The notes: a model not told the origin generated them from the sequence alone. Numbered from the stretch's first letter, positions 10,624 to 22,214 are shown. The stretch: DNA of 64,000 nucleotides from Lunularia cruciata (GCA_948567375.1 OX419757.1:10850001-10914000); one strand, 5' to 3'. Made by a program: numbers and translations.

Positions 10624-12365
10624 CTACTCACTCAAGATCAAACACTCAAAATGACATCAACTTTGAAGAATCCAACATCCAACAAGCTCACTATAATTTT
10701 CACTTCAAAATTCTCCAAACAGTCACAAATACACATACAAGATTGATATTTGGAAGTAAGCTAAAATGATGAGCACTAAGTTACAACACTTTGCTTGACT
10801 CAATTTCAAAAATATAAATACTGAGCAACAACATGCTACAATGATTTGTTTAAATATGTAGAGCACTTTGACAATTACCTTGCAAAAAAACCATTCTATA
10901 ACAACTTTACCAACCTACATATTTGAAATGACAAACCACCTCTTCATATCTCAAAACTATTTCTACTCTAATCTAATGTCAACCTCAACTTTGGCTTCCA
11001 AACATGATGTTACACCTATCACTTCTCCTTCTTTGGGTCTCTCTTATACTACAACTACCTCTTTTATTTCTACTATCTCTTTAATTGGAACTGCAATTGC
11101 ACTCATGGGCATTCTATCTAGCTCTTATCAGCTAACCCACTCTTCTCTAATGTCTCAGATAACTCACTCAAAGACACTTGCACTCCTACTTTTACAACTT
11201 TGGCCTTCTTCTCCTCCTTCACACTACTCCAAAGTTCACTAAATCTAACCTAAGACAAACATTGCCTCCTACTTCAATCATCTTTCTATCTACACTATCT
11301 TTCAAGAGAATCATCAAACTGTTCAGATTTACATCCTTTGCCTTCCTCTTTCAAGTTTCTTGCACAATCAACTTCAACTCATGCAATCTTGCTTCCTCTA
11401 GCTTCCCTTCTGCTTTTATACTCAACATTGCTCTCATTGTCTCAATGACTTCTCCTACCGACTCCTATGCATACCCCTAAGAACATTCCACCTTCAGCTC
11501 TTCTCTATACATCTTCAACTTGTCTTTGTACTTGGCTGCTAGCATCTTCTTCTCCTCTCCATACTGAGCAATCTGACCCTCAGAACTTCTTATCAGACTT
11601 TGTAGTCTTTCTTCCTCTCGGTGTTGGATCCTTAACTCCTCTGCCATGCTTGGTCTTTCTTTGCAGTGCTCTTCTTCAGGCTTTTTAACTCTTGCTCCAT
11701 CATAGCTGCCATTGCCTTTGCATGTATGCCTTCAATATCAGCTTTGCTTACTTCATATTTCATCTTCTTGGTCACCACCTTCTACTCCTTCAATACGTTT
11801 GCTTGACAGTCCATCTCTCTTCCATGCATATTGAAACTCTCTTGCAAGTTCTCTGAAGTCTTCTTCTACAAGACTATATCAAATCAAAGTTCTTTAGCTT
11901 CCTCTTCTCTTTCAATTAACATTTCCTTCAATTCTCTTGCTACTTCCACTAGATACCTCTTCACTTGCAACTCATCCCTTACCTCCTAATGATCTTCTTG
12001 TATCTCCTTCTCCTTCTACTTCAATTGTAGCAACAACAGACACACGATCATCAACAAGTACGCCACTCCATCAAAGTCTTTGTCTCCATCTTGATCTTTG
12101 TACTTGGCCTCCATCGGCGCTTCTTCAATAGGGCACTTACACTAAAGTCAAGATCTTCGTACCTTCAATGTTACTTGGGAGGGAGATTGATCATCCTCCC
12201 AAGTCTCTTCTCCTTCTCCATTATCTCATGAGGTGAAGCTCAATCCTCATAAAGTAAAGGACCACTGCTCCTCCTCATCTTCATGTTCATCAGCTTCAAT
12301 TCACTCAACTTCATCTTCCAAAGAGTACACTTTAATAATTTTGTACTTGCCTTCTACTTCTTCAT
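10624..12365 (-). pseudogene. Inverted family-1 LTR fragment with coiled-coil remnant
   Basis: The complementary strand matches the U3/R part of the family-1 LTR. It lacks the last 350 or so bases of the LTR and the 5' half of the frame. The coiled-coil frame is heavily broken: short Leu-, Ser- and Thr-rich frames on the plus strand are its antisense shadow. It abuts element A's LTR end (10623) tail to tail, with no target duplication visible, so it looks like a rearrangement and not a clean insertion. Confidence 0.6.
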
Positions 12366-12665
12366 GTTGCTTGAGGAAGTTTTATCTTCACTGGAGGGGT
12401 GGAATGCAATTCCAAGGCAAAGTCATTTTGTGATGAAGTAGCCTTCTTCAAATCAATTGAATCATCACAATTGGAATTGAATTGGAAAGAAATTGATGAA
12501 TTGTGATTTTGAGTGACAATAAATTGTGACAAGAGTTGTTGTTGAGTGCTTTTTACTCTCTTTTGGGTATGGTTTCTACCCAAGAGAATAAAGATGAAAT
12601 CAAGAACAACTAATTTGTTACATTTTACTTTGTATTTTGACCATTCCTGACCAATATCTTCCTTC
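12366..12665 (+). repeat. Family-1 LTR 3'-end fragment, direct orientation
   Basis: CTGGAGGGGTGGAATGCAAT near 12391, then CTTTTTACTCTCTTTTGGGT near 12547 and the TATTTTGACCATTCCTGACC stretch match the last 300 bases of the LTR (compare 9041-9320). The terminal CACA is missing. Its junction with the inverted fragment at 12365 makes a head-on LTR scar. Confidence 0.6.
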
Positions 12666-13631
12666 TTTGATTTGAACAAGGCCTTGAACATCCTCGCCAT
12701 TTCTTCCCGTTGCTCAAGTGCCACTCTTGGTCAAGGTATATTACTCTAGGCATCAGACTTGACCCAAAAACCTTATGCCAATGCTTCTCAATCCAAGCAA
12801 ACACATTGCTCCACAAGTGAGTGAAATAAGTGGAATCCCATATCCACAACAAGAATTGCAAATGCCTTGAGTTGATATATTTGGCATAGTAGTAATGTGC
12901 CTATTTCTCCACTTGTGGAGAGCACAAGGTGATTTTGGTTTGCTTCTTCATGTTTAAGACATTGTGTTGCCCAGAGCTATCAACAACTTGTTTCAGAATT
13001 CCAGCAGGCATTAGTGGTGAGTAGTTGTTGTTCACACATGTGCGAAGCATTGCTAGGTCTGAAGGTTATTGAACTCAGTTCTTTGTCCTGTGTGGCAGTT
13101 TCTTACTTGTGTGAATGCATACAGGATGACAGACTACCTGATGCTGACATGGTAACCTGTACCCATGACTGGGATCATAATCATGACCGACGGTCTTTGG
13201 GTACAACCACTCCAATGGTCTGACAACTCTGGCCATTACCTGTGTACATTTCTGTATGCATTTCATTGCAGTTGGAGTTAGAGCTCTACCAATATCATTC
13301 TAATCTACAATATAAAAAATTAATACAAGAAAAGACAAAAGTTAAAAAATATACATAAGGAGATGCAAGGTGTGCTACCACATAAATCAACATCAACAAT
13401 CAAATTGCAAATATTTTTTCTAAAGCTTTACTAAGAGATAATTTTTGTGAATTTGTAAATTGGATTGGAGTACTACCATTTCTTCCATGAGTGTGAGTGT
13501 TGAAAGTACATTCCAGATGGTAGCACACGTGACATCGATATCTATACTATAGGTGTTAGGGTTTGTAAATAACGCCTAGCATCCAACAGAGGCATGAATT
13601 AGAATTAAAGTATTTAGATAATATTTTAGCG

Positions 13632-13735
13632 GGAGCAAGTAGTTCATTCCATCATTCCATAGAGATGGTGACAGCATAGTCAAGAAGGAGCAAGTAGTTC
13701 ATTCCATCGAGATGGTGGCCAAGCATAGCCAAGAA
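13632..13735 (+). repeat. Two-copy direct repeat, about 52 bp
   Basis: GGAGCAAGTAGTTCATTCCA starts at 13632 and again at 13687, each followed by GAGATGGTG and ending in CAAGAA. The first copy has about six extra bases. A simple local duplication with no coding sense. Confidence 0.75.
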
Positions 13736-13790
13736 GCTTGACCAGCGGGACGTGTAAACAGCAGTATGGAGAAGCAAGTCCGGGCAACAC

Positions 13791-13858
13791 TATAAAGTTT
13801 TTCATTAATTTAGAAACATGCAACACAATAAAGTTTTTCATTAATTTAGAAACATGCA
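13791..13858 (+). repeat. Two-copy tandem repeat, 36 bp period
   Basis: A 32-base unit beginning TATAAAGTTTTTCATTAATT at 13791 recurs at 13827 with one change, separated by four bases. Confidence 0.85.
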
Positions 13859-15164
13859 TATCAGCTTGTAAGTATTCCATTCCTCACTCCCTTCATTCGA
13901 CTAGATTTACAATAGTAAAAAATATGAAAGAATACTTTATATACCTTTTTGTGTTCCTTGTAGGTTTTACATGCACCACAGATTTGTAGATTTGCATTAG
14001 TATTCGCGATCGTTCTCAACAGTGAGCATCATCCGAGTCAAATAGTGCATTACATGTCAAATAGTGCCTCTATAACTAGACAAACCAAGTAGTTTTCAAT
14101 CCTGTGCACTAAATTAACCTATTTCCCCCTCCCGCCGCATGCTAAACCTCCCGCTACATTCATCAGCTTCTACGTATACTGTTCTGCCTGCCTTCATCAG
14201 TTGAAGTCCTCTACACATGATTGCTCTAAAAGATTAAATTGCAGGCACGTAGAAAGAACAGATGAACTGAACGCTTCCCAGGTTGTGTCAATACAGCAGC
14301 CTACCCTTCAAAAAGAAATTTGAACGAGCGATGGAACGACCACACTCTTCGATCCCCGGTGCTTTCGTTTCGTGAGGTGGGTGGTAGCCAACGGCTCAGG
14401 AAATTGGCAGTTGTAACAATGACAACGGATATGACAAAATGAGATGCAGCTGTTGCGAAGATGCATTTGAAATAGATTGGCATGCACATAATCCCCATTG
14501 GAAGTTCCCGCTGCAGGCAGGGAACTGCTCCAGGTCACTTACATGTTGTGATCATGATTCACCCAGAAAGCTCTGGAGAAGAAGATTATATTGCGTGGGA
14601 CTGACAATTGCATTTCAACAAGTATCTTGGCCTGCATGATTGAGTCATGAGGAAATTCACAATCGTACTCGATTCTCAGTGATGTCTACTAGTTGCTGTG
14701 CTGTCGTAGCGGTTTTACGTTTCCACAGCGGATTGCCACGCTCTGTAGAAACGTCAATTAATATGCTTTAACCCTCACCGACCTACGCCAAGAGGCTATC
14801 AATGATTGGCGCTGAAGTCTATGGAGACATCTTAATATGAACTTAGTAGATGTGCTACAGCTACAATCTCATTGAATTCTTACGTCTCACCTTCTCTTTG
14901 AAGGAGAGAAACAGAGACTGGAACCGGCGAACAATGAATGCAAAGAACTCCAGGTTACCGACCAAACCCGCTGCAACCCTGAACTTCAGTTTGTACCATA
15001 GCATCTGATTATGAGATACCAATCCAACCAGCGTGGGTCAACTGAAATCCCAAGTATAACACAATCCTCAAAACCCATGACACGTGCCAACAACAGAATC
15101 TAAATTAAAGACGAGACATTGCTATTCGCAATAAAGATCAACAGTTGTCCATTACTAATCTTAT

Positions 15165-15690
15165 TCGCTGTTTTCGGCATGAATCTGCGTGTATGCCATC
15201 CAGGATCATGGAAGTTTCTACTAAGTGCTGAGAATAGTTTTCTGAAGCTTCCGAGTCTTCTCAGGTGGTTTCTCATTATTGGAAGGCCTATAAATCTGTA
15301 AATCATGCTAACTTTGCAGCTCATTTTGCTGTCACAGAGAGTTCTTCGCATTCATCCCCCTTGCGCATTTAGTCATGAAATTTTCCTCTATTTAATTTTC
15401 ATGGAAGAAAATTTTCTCTCTGTTATGACGCCATGAAAAGGAAAGGCTCCGAAAGAAATTCGGGAGCTCTTGCACATGTACGAATTTCAGCGGTATTGAA
15501 TTTTGGCTAAAGCTAATTGTGCGTGAAAGTTTATGTTGCATACAGCATGCCATTGGGGCACCGGAGACGTGAAAAGGCTAGGAAAATATTTAGCACAGCA
15601 ACTATCTAGCTTCACGAACCGTGTTATGAGGATCTTCATTCTCTCATCACCAGTCATGCACATAATAATTAGGAGTACTTGTAGAAACCC
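15165..15690 (+). repeat. Non-coding block matching 47490-48015 in reverse
   Basis: The complement of 47490-48015 can be followed through this block: GAATCTGCGTGTATGC, AGAATAGTTTTCTGAAGCTT, CAGGTGGTTTCTCATTATT, GTCACAGAGAGTTCTTC and AGGATCTTCATTCTCTCATC all recur in order, with small indels. No frame is conserved between the two. The block lies upstream of the extensin-like gene, as its partner lies upstream of the minus-strand Asp/His-rich gene. Confidence 0.8.
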
Positions 15691-17544
15691 AATGTTCAAG
15701 CTCACGCCATATAGTCTTCTCGTAACACAGTCTTCTGGCTCTATCACAACCTGTTAGTGATCTGAAGGAGCTCCCTGCTTGGAACCGTAAAAGGCGAAGA
15801 TATGCACACAAGATCTATTTCGAAGCGGTTGATTTTTCAGTTTGTCTCTTCGGTCAACATCTTGCTTACTCCTTGCAACTAACATCCATGTCTAGGAAGT
15901 CTTGCAGTGTTTACCCGTTGCCGACTAAGCTAAAGTTTCGCCCTGGATTGCTTGTGACGAGGACGCATTTGGCATGGAAAGCACAGAAAAGCTTCTGATC
16001 GAACTGTTTAGTCCACCGCGCACATAAAGTTTGACATTCCAGAATAAACACGTGTAGCTGCGGCCATTAGGAAGGTGCCAGAAGACGTTCATGGATTGGA
16101 TAGGACAAGGCAAGAATAGCTTGATAATATACTGCATAGGAAAAAAAACTACAGTAACTGTAACCATCCACGTGATGATGTAAACTGTTTGGTGTAACTA
16201 ATCACGTCGTTGACATGCCGAGATTTGAATCTGGAAAATTGGCTTTTAGTTGCGCATGCTGATATAACCGATAAAAACCTGAATGTTATGAACATTCAGA
16301 ATGAGAGTATCCGTAAGTGTAATGCTTTCGACTGTTGAGAACAGGGATATTTGCCTTTACGTACTGCGCTTCTCATGGAACTCCAACCGTTTCGCAGTAT
16401 ATCGCTCGCAGCAAGATGAGTCGACAGGGATCATTTCGCCAAGCAAGCAGGAGGCTTGTTGTGAAAATTAATCACCAGGCGGAGGCTTCAAAAACTAGGA
16501 ACTCAGTAGCACTTTAACTTTCTGTGGATGTCATGAAAATTTTTGACATTTCTCATTTGAGCAAGTCCACTTGTGATGCGTGGAAGAAGGTCTCAAAGTA
16601 CCAATCGTAAGCGTATACTCAGCGGATGTGAGAAACATTGCATTTACATGCTGATAAATATTAGTAGTCACGTGATAATTTTACAGAAGAAGAAAGACAA
16701 TCAAATTAGCAATCCCATCGCATTCGTTGTAGAAATAAATGCAATGTGATTGTCAAATTTTATTGTGTCTTGTAAAATTCATTGTAAAAATACTTTTGCT
16801 CTTCCTTGTATGTGGTATCAACGTACCACTCTCCTCCAAGTAGTGGGTTCTCTGCACGAGTTAGTGCTAGTACAAACATGTACATCTTACTGCATCGATC
16901 ACGTGCGTGTAAAAAGCTGCGCACGCAGAAGTCACTCCGCCACAGAGAGTACTCTCATCATGGGACTGTTTTAATGGAATAATCATGATCGATCAAAGCT
17001 TTACAAGTGCAATTGTTAACAAATAGCTCTACATGGCGTCCGAGGTCACCGACGGCCCGGATGACCTTTACAGCCATTTTCAAGTAAGTTCCGAGGTCCT
17101 GTTGCCTTTTGTCCGAATTGGAGATATGTCATTTATGTTGAGTTACATCAAGCAGATAACAGAAATTGACGGCTTAAGTGTTTAAGCGTGCCAAGGACCT
17201 ACAAAATCATCTCCTTTTTCTTGAACTGCCTCATGTTCGATAAATCCTGTTATTAAATCCCGGTACATGGAAGCCAATTATGTGCGGTGCTTTGAGCTGC
17301 TCTTTGTACGACGTTCACCCATGTTAGAGACGTGGACGTCTATCGCTGATGTGTTGCAATCGCATTTCTTTTCAATCAAAATATCAAATCATGAGATTTA
17401 CAGATTCTCTGGTCATGATCTTTAACGAGGGAAAACCCCCGTCCTCTCTGATTCTGGGTTACATTATAAGATTATTATGGCCCTCACCCAAAACAACATA
17501 TTATGTACAGCGTAAATACGATTGTCAGCTCAAGAGTTCCCTCT

Positions 17545-17701
17545 GGGAGGCGACCGCGTAGGAAAAACGAAGGATGGGAAGAACCCATCAAGCCGTACAA
17601 GGGAGAGGCAAAATAGGTTAACATGGGGCTAAGCCCCATGTTACCTTTTATAGCCTCATATAGACTCTATTGGGGCTAAGCCCCAATAGAGTCTATATGA
17701 G
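17545..17701 (+). repeat. Short dispersed repeat with two palindromes
   Basis: The first 95 bases (GGATGGGAAGAACCCATCAA, then GCCGTACAAGGGAGA) recur inverted at 47301-47403. They are followed by a perfect 25-base palindrome (17619-17643) and a perfect 47-base palindrome (17655-17701) that share the core GGGGCTAAGCCCC. In the other copy only the decayed form of one core, GGGGTTTAGCTCC, is present. There is no reading frame. It lies about 350 bases upstream of the TATA box of the extensin-like gene. Confidence 0.65.
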
Positions 17702-18046
17702 CTCCCCCATGTTGGACTTCGGCTTATAAAACTCGAATATATATTCAGTGTGGAAGATTACGTTTGGGAAGAATCGGGGTTGCTGAAAGCTTGTAGGGTT
17801 TTCGTTCAAGCATTCACATGTACAGTCCACAACTTGGACTTTCAAAACTGTTGATGTCTTTATTTTGCCTGTTAAAGGCGAGTCGTCAAATAGTCCCTGA
17901 TCACGGGATCTTCTCCATTGACACCGGCTCGAACTCTCCACTATATCCTGAAATCGAGGAAAAGTTTCTGCACGATCATGTGAACTCAGATGGCCCTTGA
18001 ACATCAGCAAAGGGAAGTTTTTGTGGATAAGTCGTCATCCCCTGAC

Positions 18047-18054
18047 TATATAAG
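18047..18054 (+). promoter_or_regulatory. TATA box of the extensin-like gene
   Basis: TATATAAG lies 93 bases before the chosen ATG. This argues against the in-frame ATG at 17990, which lies upstream of the promoter. A site of the same form and spacing precedes the two paralogs (41285 on the plus strand, 44163-44170 on the minus strand). Confidence 0.75.
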
Positions 18055-18139
18055 CACCGCCGCATTCACTCTACAATCATCATCGATTTCAGTTCCTCAG
18101 TTCTCAACATTAATATCAAGTTGCGCCTTCGTATTGAAG

Positions 18140-19231
18140 ATGGGGCTTCTAAACCCAAAGGTGTTGTTACTAACAGCATTGGTGGGCATCATCGCACTTC
18201 AGCTGTGGGGTCCCGTTGAAGCGAGTTCTGAAGATCAGTTTGAACAGCTTCAATTACAATTTGAGCAGCTCACGGGTAACGGTGGAACTGGATGGAAAAG
18301 CGGTGGAGACAGAAGGAACTATGACGGTTCTAAGTCCGGCGACTCCAAAGATGGCCATGAGAACGAGGGCGATGGCAAAGATGGCCATAGCAAAGACAAG
18401 GATGGCCATGATGACAATGACGATGGGAAGCATGACAAAGATGGACACAGCAAAGACACGGATGGCCATAATGACAAGGGGAATGGCAAGGATAGAGACC
18501 AGAAGGACTACAAGGACGACAAAGACGGCCATGGCAAGGACAAGAACGGCAAGGGTGATAACAAAGATAAAGAGGACAAGGATGGTCACGGCAAGGATAA
18601 GGTTGGCAAAGACAAAGACGGTATGGACGGCCATGGCAATAACAAAGAGGATAAAGATGGCCATGGCAAGAACAAAGATGGCCATGACAAAGACGGCAAG
18701 GATGGCCACGGCAAAGACAAAGACGATAAGGAGGGCCACGGCAAGGACAACGATGGGAAAGACAAGGATGATGGCAAGGACAAGGGCGACAAGGACTGTG
18801 CTTCCAAATGGTACAAGGGACGCAAGCCTTGCAAGTCTCCTCCACCCCCATCAAAATCTCCACCTCCTCCCGTCGTCGTTAAATCTCCTCCTCCTCCAGT
18901 GAGATCTCCCCCACCACCAGTCGTCGTAAAATCGCCTCCACCTCCAGTTCGATATCCACCCCCTCCCATTGTTGTAAAATCACCACCACCCCCAATGATA
19001 TCGCCTCCGCCACCAGTCGTCGTAAAATCACCACCTCCTCCAGTGTATGTCAATTTCCCACCACCTCCAGTGCGATCTCCTCCCCCTCCCGGATATGTTA
19101 AGTCACCACCACCTTCGGTGAAATCTCCTCCTCCTCCAGTCAAAACTCCACCACCACCACCGGTCGTTGTGAAGTCACCACCTCCCCCAGCGAAATCTCC
19201 TTCACCTCCTTATACAGGTCCATACTACTAA
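18140..19231 (+). CDS. Secreted extensin-like protein with Asp/Lys/His repeats
   Basis: 363 residues. Residues 1-30 are a signal peptide (MGLLNPKVLLLTALVGIIAL, cleavage near VEASS). Residues 55-215 are a low-complexity Asp/Lys/Gly/His tract built on DGHGKDKDGKD units. A hinge DCASKWYKGRKPCK (about 217-231) has two Cys. The tail, 232-363, consists of SPPPP blocks with VVVK, VR and YV spacers, the extensin form that is hydroxylated and glycosylated in the wall. The protein is therefore probably wall-bound; the charged tract could bind calcium or pectin, but that is inference. The start follows a TATA box at the right distance and begins the signal peptide. The frame is intact, with no intron needed. 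The minus-strand gene at 43603 is a paralog without the proline tail. Confidence 0.85.
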   Translation: MGLLNPKVLLLTALVGIIALQLWGPVEASSEDQFEQLQLQFEQLTGNGGTGWKSGGDRRNYDGSKSGDSKDGHENEGDGKDGHSKDKDGHDDNDDGKHDKDGHSKDTDGHNDKGNGKDRDQKDYKDDKDGHGKDKNGKGDNKDKEDKDGHGKDKVGKDKDGMDGHGNNKEDKDGHGKNKDGHDKDGKDGHGKDKDDKEGHGKDNDGKDKDDGKDKGDKDCASKWYKGRKPCKSPPPPSKSPPPPVVVKSPPPPVRSPPPPVVVKSPPPPVRYPPPPIVVKSPPPPMISPPPPVVVKSPPPPVYVNFPPPPVRSPPPPGYVKSPPPSVKSPPPPVKTPPPPPVVVKSPPPPAKSPSPPYTGPYY

Positions 19232-19594
19232 GCTGATGAGATCTGCATCTCAGGATGTTTAGAGCTTCGGGATTGTTAAAACTGTTCAGCCAATTTAGAA
19301 TCGTGATTCATGGTGGTGCAGGATTTATGATCATTACAGTTTGAGAATATCCTGGGCTAATTGAATGTTTATAGAATTTCATTCTTTTTTGCCTTTGGCA
19401 AAGAGCTATATATCTTAGTATGATTCAATTCGGTTCTGTATGCACGTACAGAGTTCACGAAGCCGGAGATTACCTTTCATCTAGATCTGATTAGACTAGA
19501 GACATAGCACTTTTAAGTCTATCAAGCCCAGTGTATAGCAGGTCCTGCAGACTACGATACTCGATATTCCTGTTACTGTGCTGATTGAAGTAAG

Positions 19595-19600
19595 AATAAA
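19595..19600 (+). terminator. Candidate poly(A) signal
   Basis: AATAAA 364 bases after the stop codon of the extensin-like gene. Plant signals are loose, so nearer sites may be used. The same hexamer is kept in the duplicated unit at about 21649, where no gene remains. Confidence 0.35.
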
Positions 19601-19859
19601 GGTCAACAAGATACAATTTGCCCTCACGTTTCATAGTTTCATTTGTTTCGGGTATGAATTGAGTAACGTTGATCCCCTAGAAATGCAGTTGAATCTAGAG
19701 GGCCACAGACTGCAGACGGCTGTCCTCGTGAAAATCCAGTTTTTGTTAACACAGGAGCGCATAATATGGGGAAAAGAAGCAGCATAACTGAGCCTTACAT
19801 TCTATGGACCATTCTTGACTAGCTAAGTAGCAGCTGAACAGGAAATGCAGACTCGGGCG

Positions 19860-21913
19860 GATTGCTTGTGACGAGGACGCATTTGGCATGGGAAGCACAG
19901 AGAAGCTTTTGATCGAACTGGTTAGTCCACGGCGTGCATAAAGTTTGACATTCCAGAATAAACACGTGTAGCTGCGGCCATTGGGAAAGTGCCAGAAGGC
20001 GTTCATGGATTGGATAGGACAGGGCAAGAATAGCTTGATAATATACTGCATAGGAAAAGAAACTACAGTAACTGTAACCATCCACGTGATGATGTAAACT
20101 GTTTGGTGTAACTAATCACGTCGTTGACATGCCGAGATTTGAATCTGGAAAATTGGCCTTTAGTTGCGCATGCTGATATAACCGATAAAAAACTGAATGT
20201 TATGAACATTCAGAATGAGAGTATCCGTAAGTGTAATGCTTTCGACTGTTGAGAACAGGGATATTTGACTTTACGTACTGCGCTTCTCATGGAACTCTTA
20301 CCGTTTCGCAGTATGTCGCTCGCAGCAAGATGAATTGACAGAGATCATTTTGCCAAACAAGCAGGAGTTATCAAAAGTAATCATCAGGCCGAGGCTTCTA
20401 AAAATAGGAACTCAGTAGTGCTGTAACTTTCTGTGCATGTCATGAAATTTTTTGACATTTCTCATTCTGAACAAGTCGACATGTGTTGCGTGGAAGAAAG
20501 TCTCAAAGTACCTATCGTAAGAGTATTCACAGCGGATGTGAGAAACATTGCATTTACAAGCTTATAAATATTAGTAGTCACGTTATAATTTTACTGAAGA
20601 AGAAAGACACCATCAAATTTAGCAATCACATCGCATTCATTGTAAAAATACTTTTGCTCTTCCTTGTATGTGGTATCTACGTACCACTTTTCTGCAAGTA
20701 GTGGTTCTCTGCACGAGTTAGTGCTAGTACAACATGTGCATCTTACTGCATCGATCACCTGCGTGTAACAAGCTGCGCACACAGAAGTCCGCCACAGAGA
20801 GTACTCTCATCATGCGACTGTTTTAATGGAATAATCATGGTCGATCAAACCTTTACAGGTGCAACTGTTTACAAATATGTTTACCATCAGGGACGCCATG
20901 TTTACTCAACATGGCGTCCCTGATGACCCTGTACAGCTCTTTTCAAGGAAGTTCCTATTTCTTGTTGCTTTTTGTCCGAATTGGAGATATGTCATTTATG
21001 TTGAGTTACATCAAGCAGGTAACAGAAGTTGACGGCTTAAGTGTTTAAGCGTGCCAAGGACCTACAAAATCATCTCCTTTTTCTTGAGCTGACTCATGTT
21101 CGATAAATCCTGCTATTAAATCCCGGTACATGGAAGCCAATTATGTGCGGTGCTTTGAGCTGCTTGTTGGCCGACTTTCACTCTGTTAGAGACGTGGACA
21201 TCTATCGCTGATGTGTTGCAATCGCATTTCTTTTCAATCAAAATATCAATACATGAGATTTACAGATTCCCTGGTCATGACCATTAACGAGGGGAACCCC
21301 CGTCATCTCAGGATGTTTAGAGCTTCGGGATTGTTAAAACTGTTCAGCCAACTTAGAAGCGTGATTCATGGTGGTGCAGGATTTATGATCGTTGAGAATA
21401 TCCCGGGCTAATTCAATGATTATAGAATTTCATTATTCTTTGCCTTTGGCAAAGAAGTACATTTCTTAGTATGATTCAATTCGGTTCTGTATGCACATAC
21501 AGAGTTCACGAAGCCGGAGCTTACCTTTCATCTAGATCTGATTAGACTAGAGACATAGCACTTTTAAGTCTATCAAGCCCAGTGTATAGCGGGTCGTGCA
21601 GACTACGATACTCGATATTCCTGTTACTGTGCTGATTGAAGTAAGAATAAAGGTCAACAAGATACAATTTGCACTCACGTTTCATAATATCATTTGTTTC
21701 GGGTAAGAATAGAGTAACATTGATCCCATCGAAATGCAGTTGAATCTAGAGGGCCACTGACTGCAGACGGCTGTCACCGTGAAAGTACAGTTTTTGTTAA
21801 CACATGAGCACATAATATGGGGAAAAGAAGCAGCACTAATGAATCGTACATTCTATGGACCATTCTTGACTATCTAAGTAGCAGCCGAACAGAAAATGGA
21901 GACTCGAGCGGAT
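19860..21913 (+). repeat. Tandem duplication unit 2, gene deleted
   Basis: A copy of unit 1 lacking the extensin-like gene. The junction is near 21303, where CCCCGTC joins ATCTCAGGATG; in unit 1 these two points are about 1.8 kb apart. Unit 2 also has a perfect hairpin (20885-20925) where unit 1 has only one arm. No reading frame is conserved in it. Confidence 0.85.
20885..20925. repeat. Perfect hairpin, 18-bp arms, 5-base loop
   Basis: CATCAGGGACGCCATGTT, loop TACTC, then the exact complement. Unit 1 at about 17030 has just the right-hand arm (ACATGGCGTCC) with several changes, so the left arm is an addition made in unit 2. Confidence 0.85.
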
Positions 21914-21994
21914 AGTGGGTAGTTCACTTTCAGCGGATATGTTTATATAGCTTGGCACTTTGATGTATGGATTATGTCGGGATTGGACTTCCCC

Positions 21995-22214
21995 TGTTTG
22001 TTTGGTTCTGTCACCATGAGGTGCAAGTTAGTGTGTTTGTTGGATGTTAGATTCCAAAACCATGATCTTCATTATGTGTGTGGTGTGTATAATCTTGAGT
22101 GAATTGTTTGTTTGGTTCTGTCACCATGAGGTGCAAGTTAGTGTGTTTGTTGGATGTTAGATTCCAAAACCATGATCTTCATTATGTGTGTGGTGTGTTT
22201 AATCTTGAGTGAAT
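21995..22214 (+). repeat. 110-bp tandem duplication at the broken 5' end of element D's LTR
   Basis: The stretch beginning TGTTTGTTTGGTTCTGTCAC at 21995 repeats at 22105 almost unchanged (one T for A near GTGTGTWTAATC). It includes LTR sequence (GTGCAAGTTAGTGTG and on) and about 25 non-LTR bases, so it arose after the LTR was truncated. Confidence 0.85.

Larger units (their letters stand above)
12666..15164. other. No gene recognised; low-repeat DNA
   Basis: The first 350 bases have a minus-strand frame (12625-12861, beginning MQFLLWIWDSTYFTHLWSNV) that I do not recognise; it may belong to the adjoining retroelement debris. From about 13000 the sequence looks like ordinary plant intergenic DNA with two short direct duplications (13632-13735 and 13791-13858). 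No open frame above 83 codons and no RNA gene are evident. Confidence 0.5.
15947..19859 (+). repeat. Tandem duplication unit 1, 3.9 kb, carries the extensin-like gene
   Basis: Starts GGATTGCTTGTGACGAGGAC. The next unit begins with the same bases at 19860, directly after this unit ends. Similarity is high across 15947-17447 against 19860-21303, and across 19238-19859 against 21304-21913. The stretch 17448-19237, which holds the gene and its promoter, has no match in unit 2. Confidence 0.85.

Noticed and set aside
13632-13858. CRISPR-like array
   Set aside because: Only two copies of each repeat, no regular spacers, and a plant genome.
17990-18139. Upstream in-frame ATG giving a 413-residue extensin-like protein
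   Set aside because: The extra 50 residues lie across and before the TATA box and would bury the signal peptide.
18254-18863. Long minus-strand and second plus-frame open frames over the extensin-like gene
   Set aside because: They arise from the GAC/AAG/GGC codon repeats of the real gene. The products are low-complexity and the real frame has a signal peptide and a promoter.
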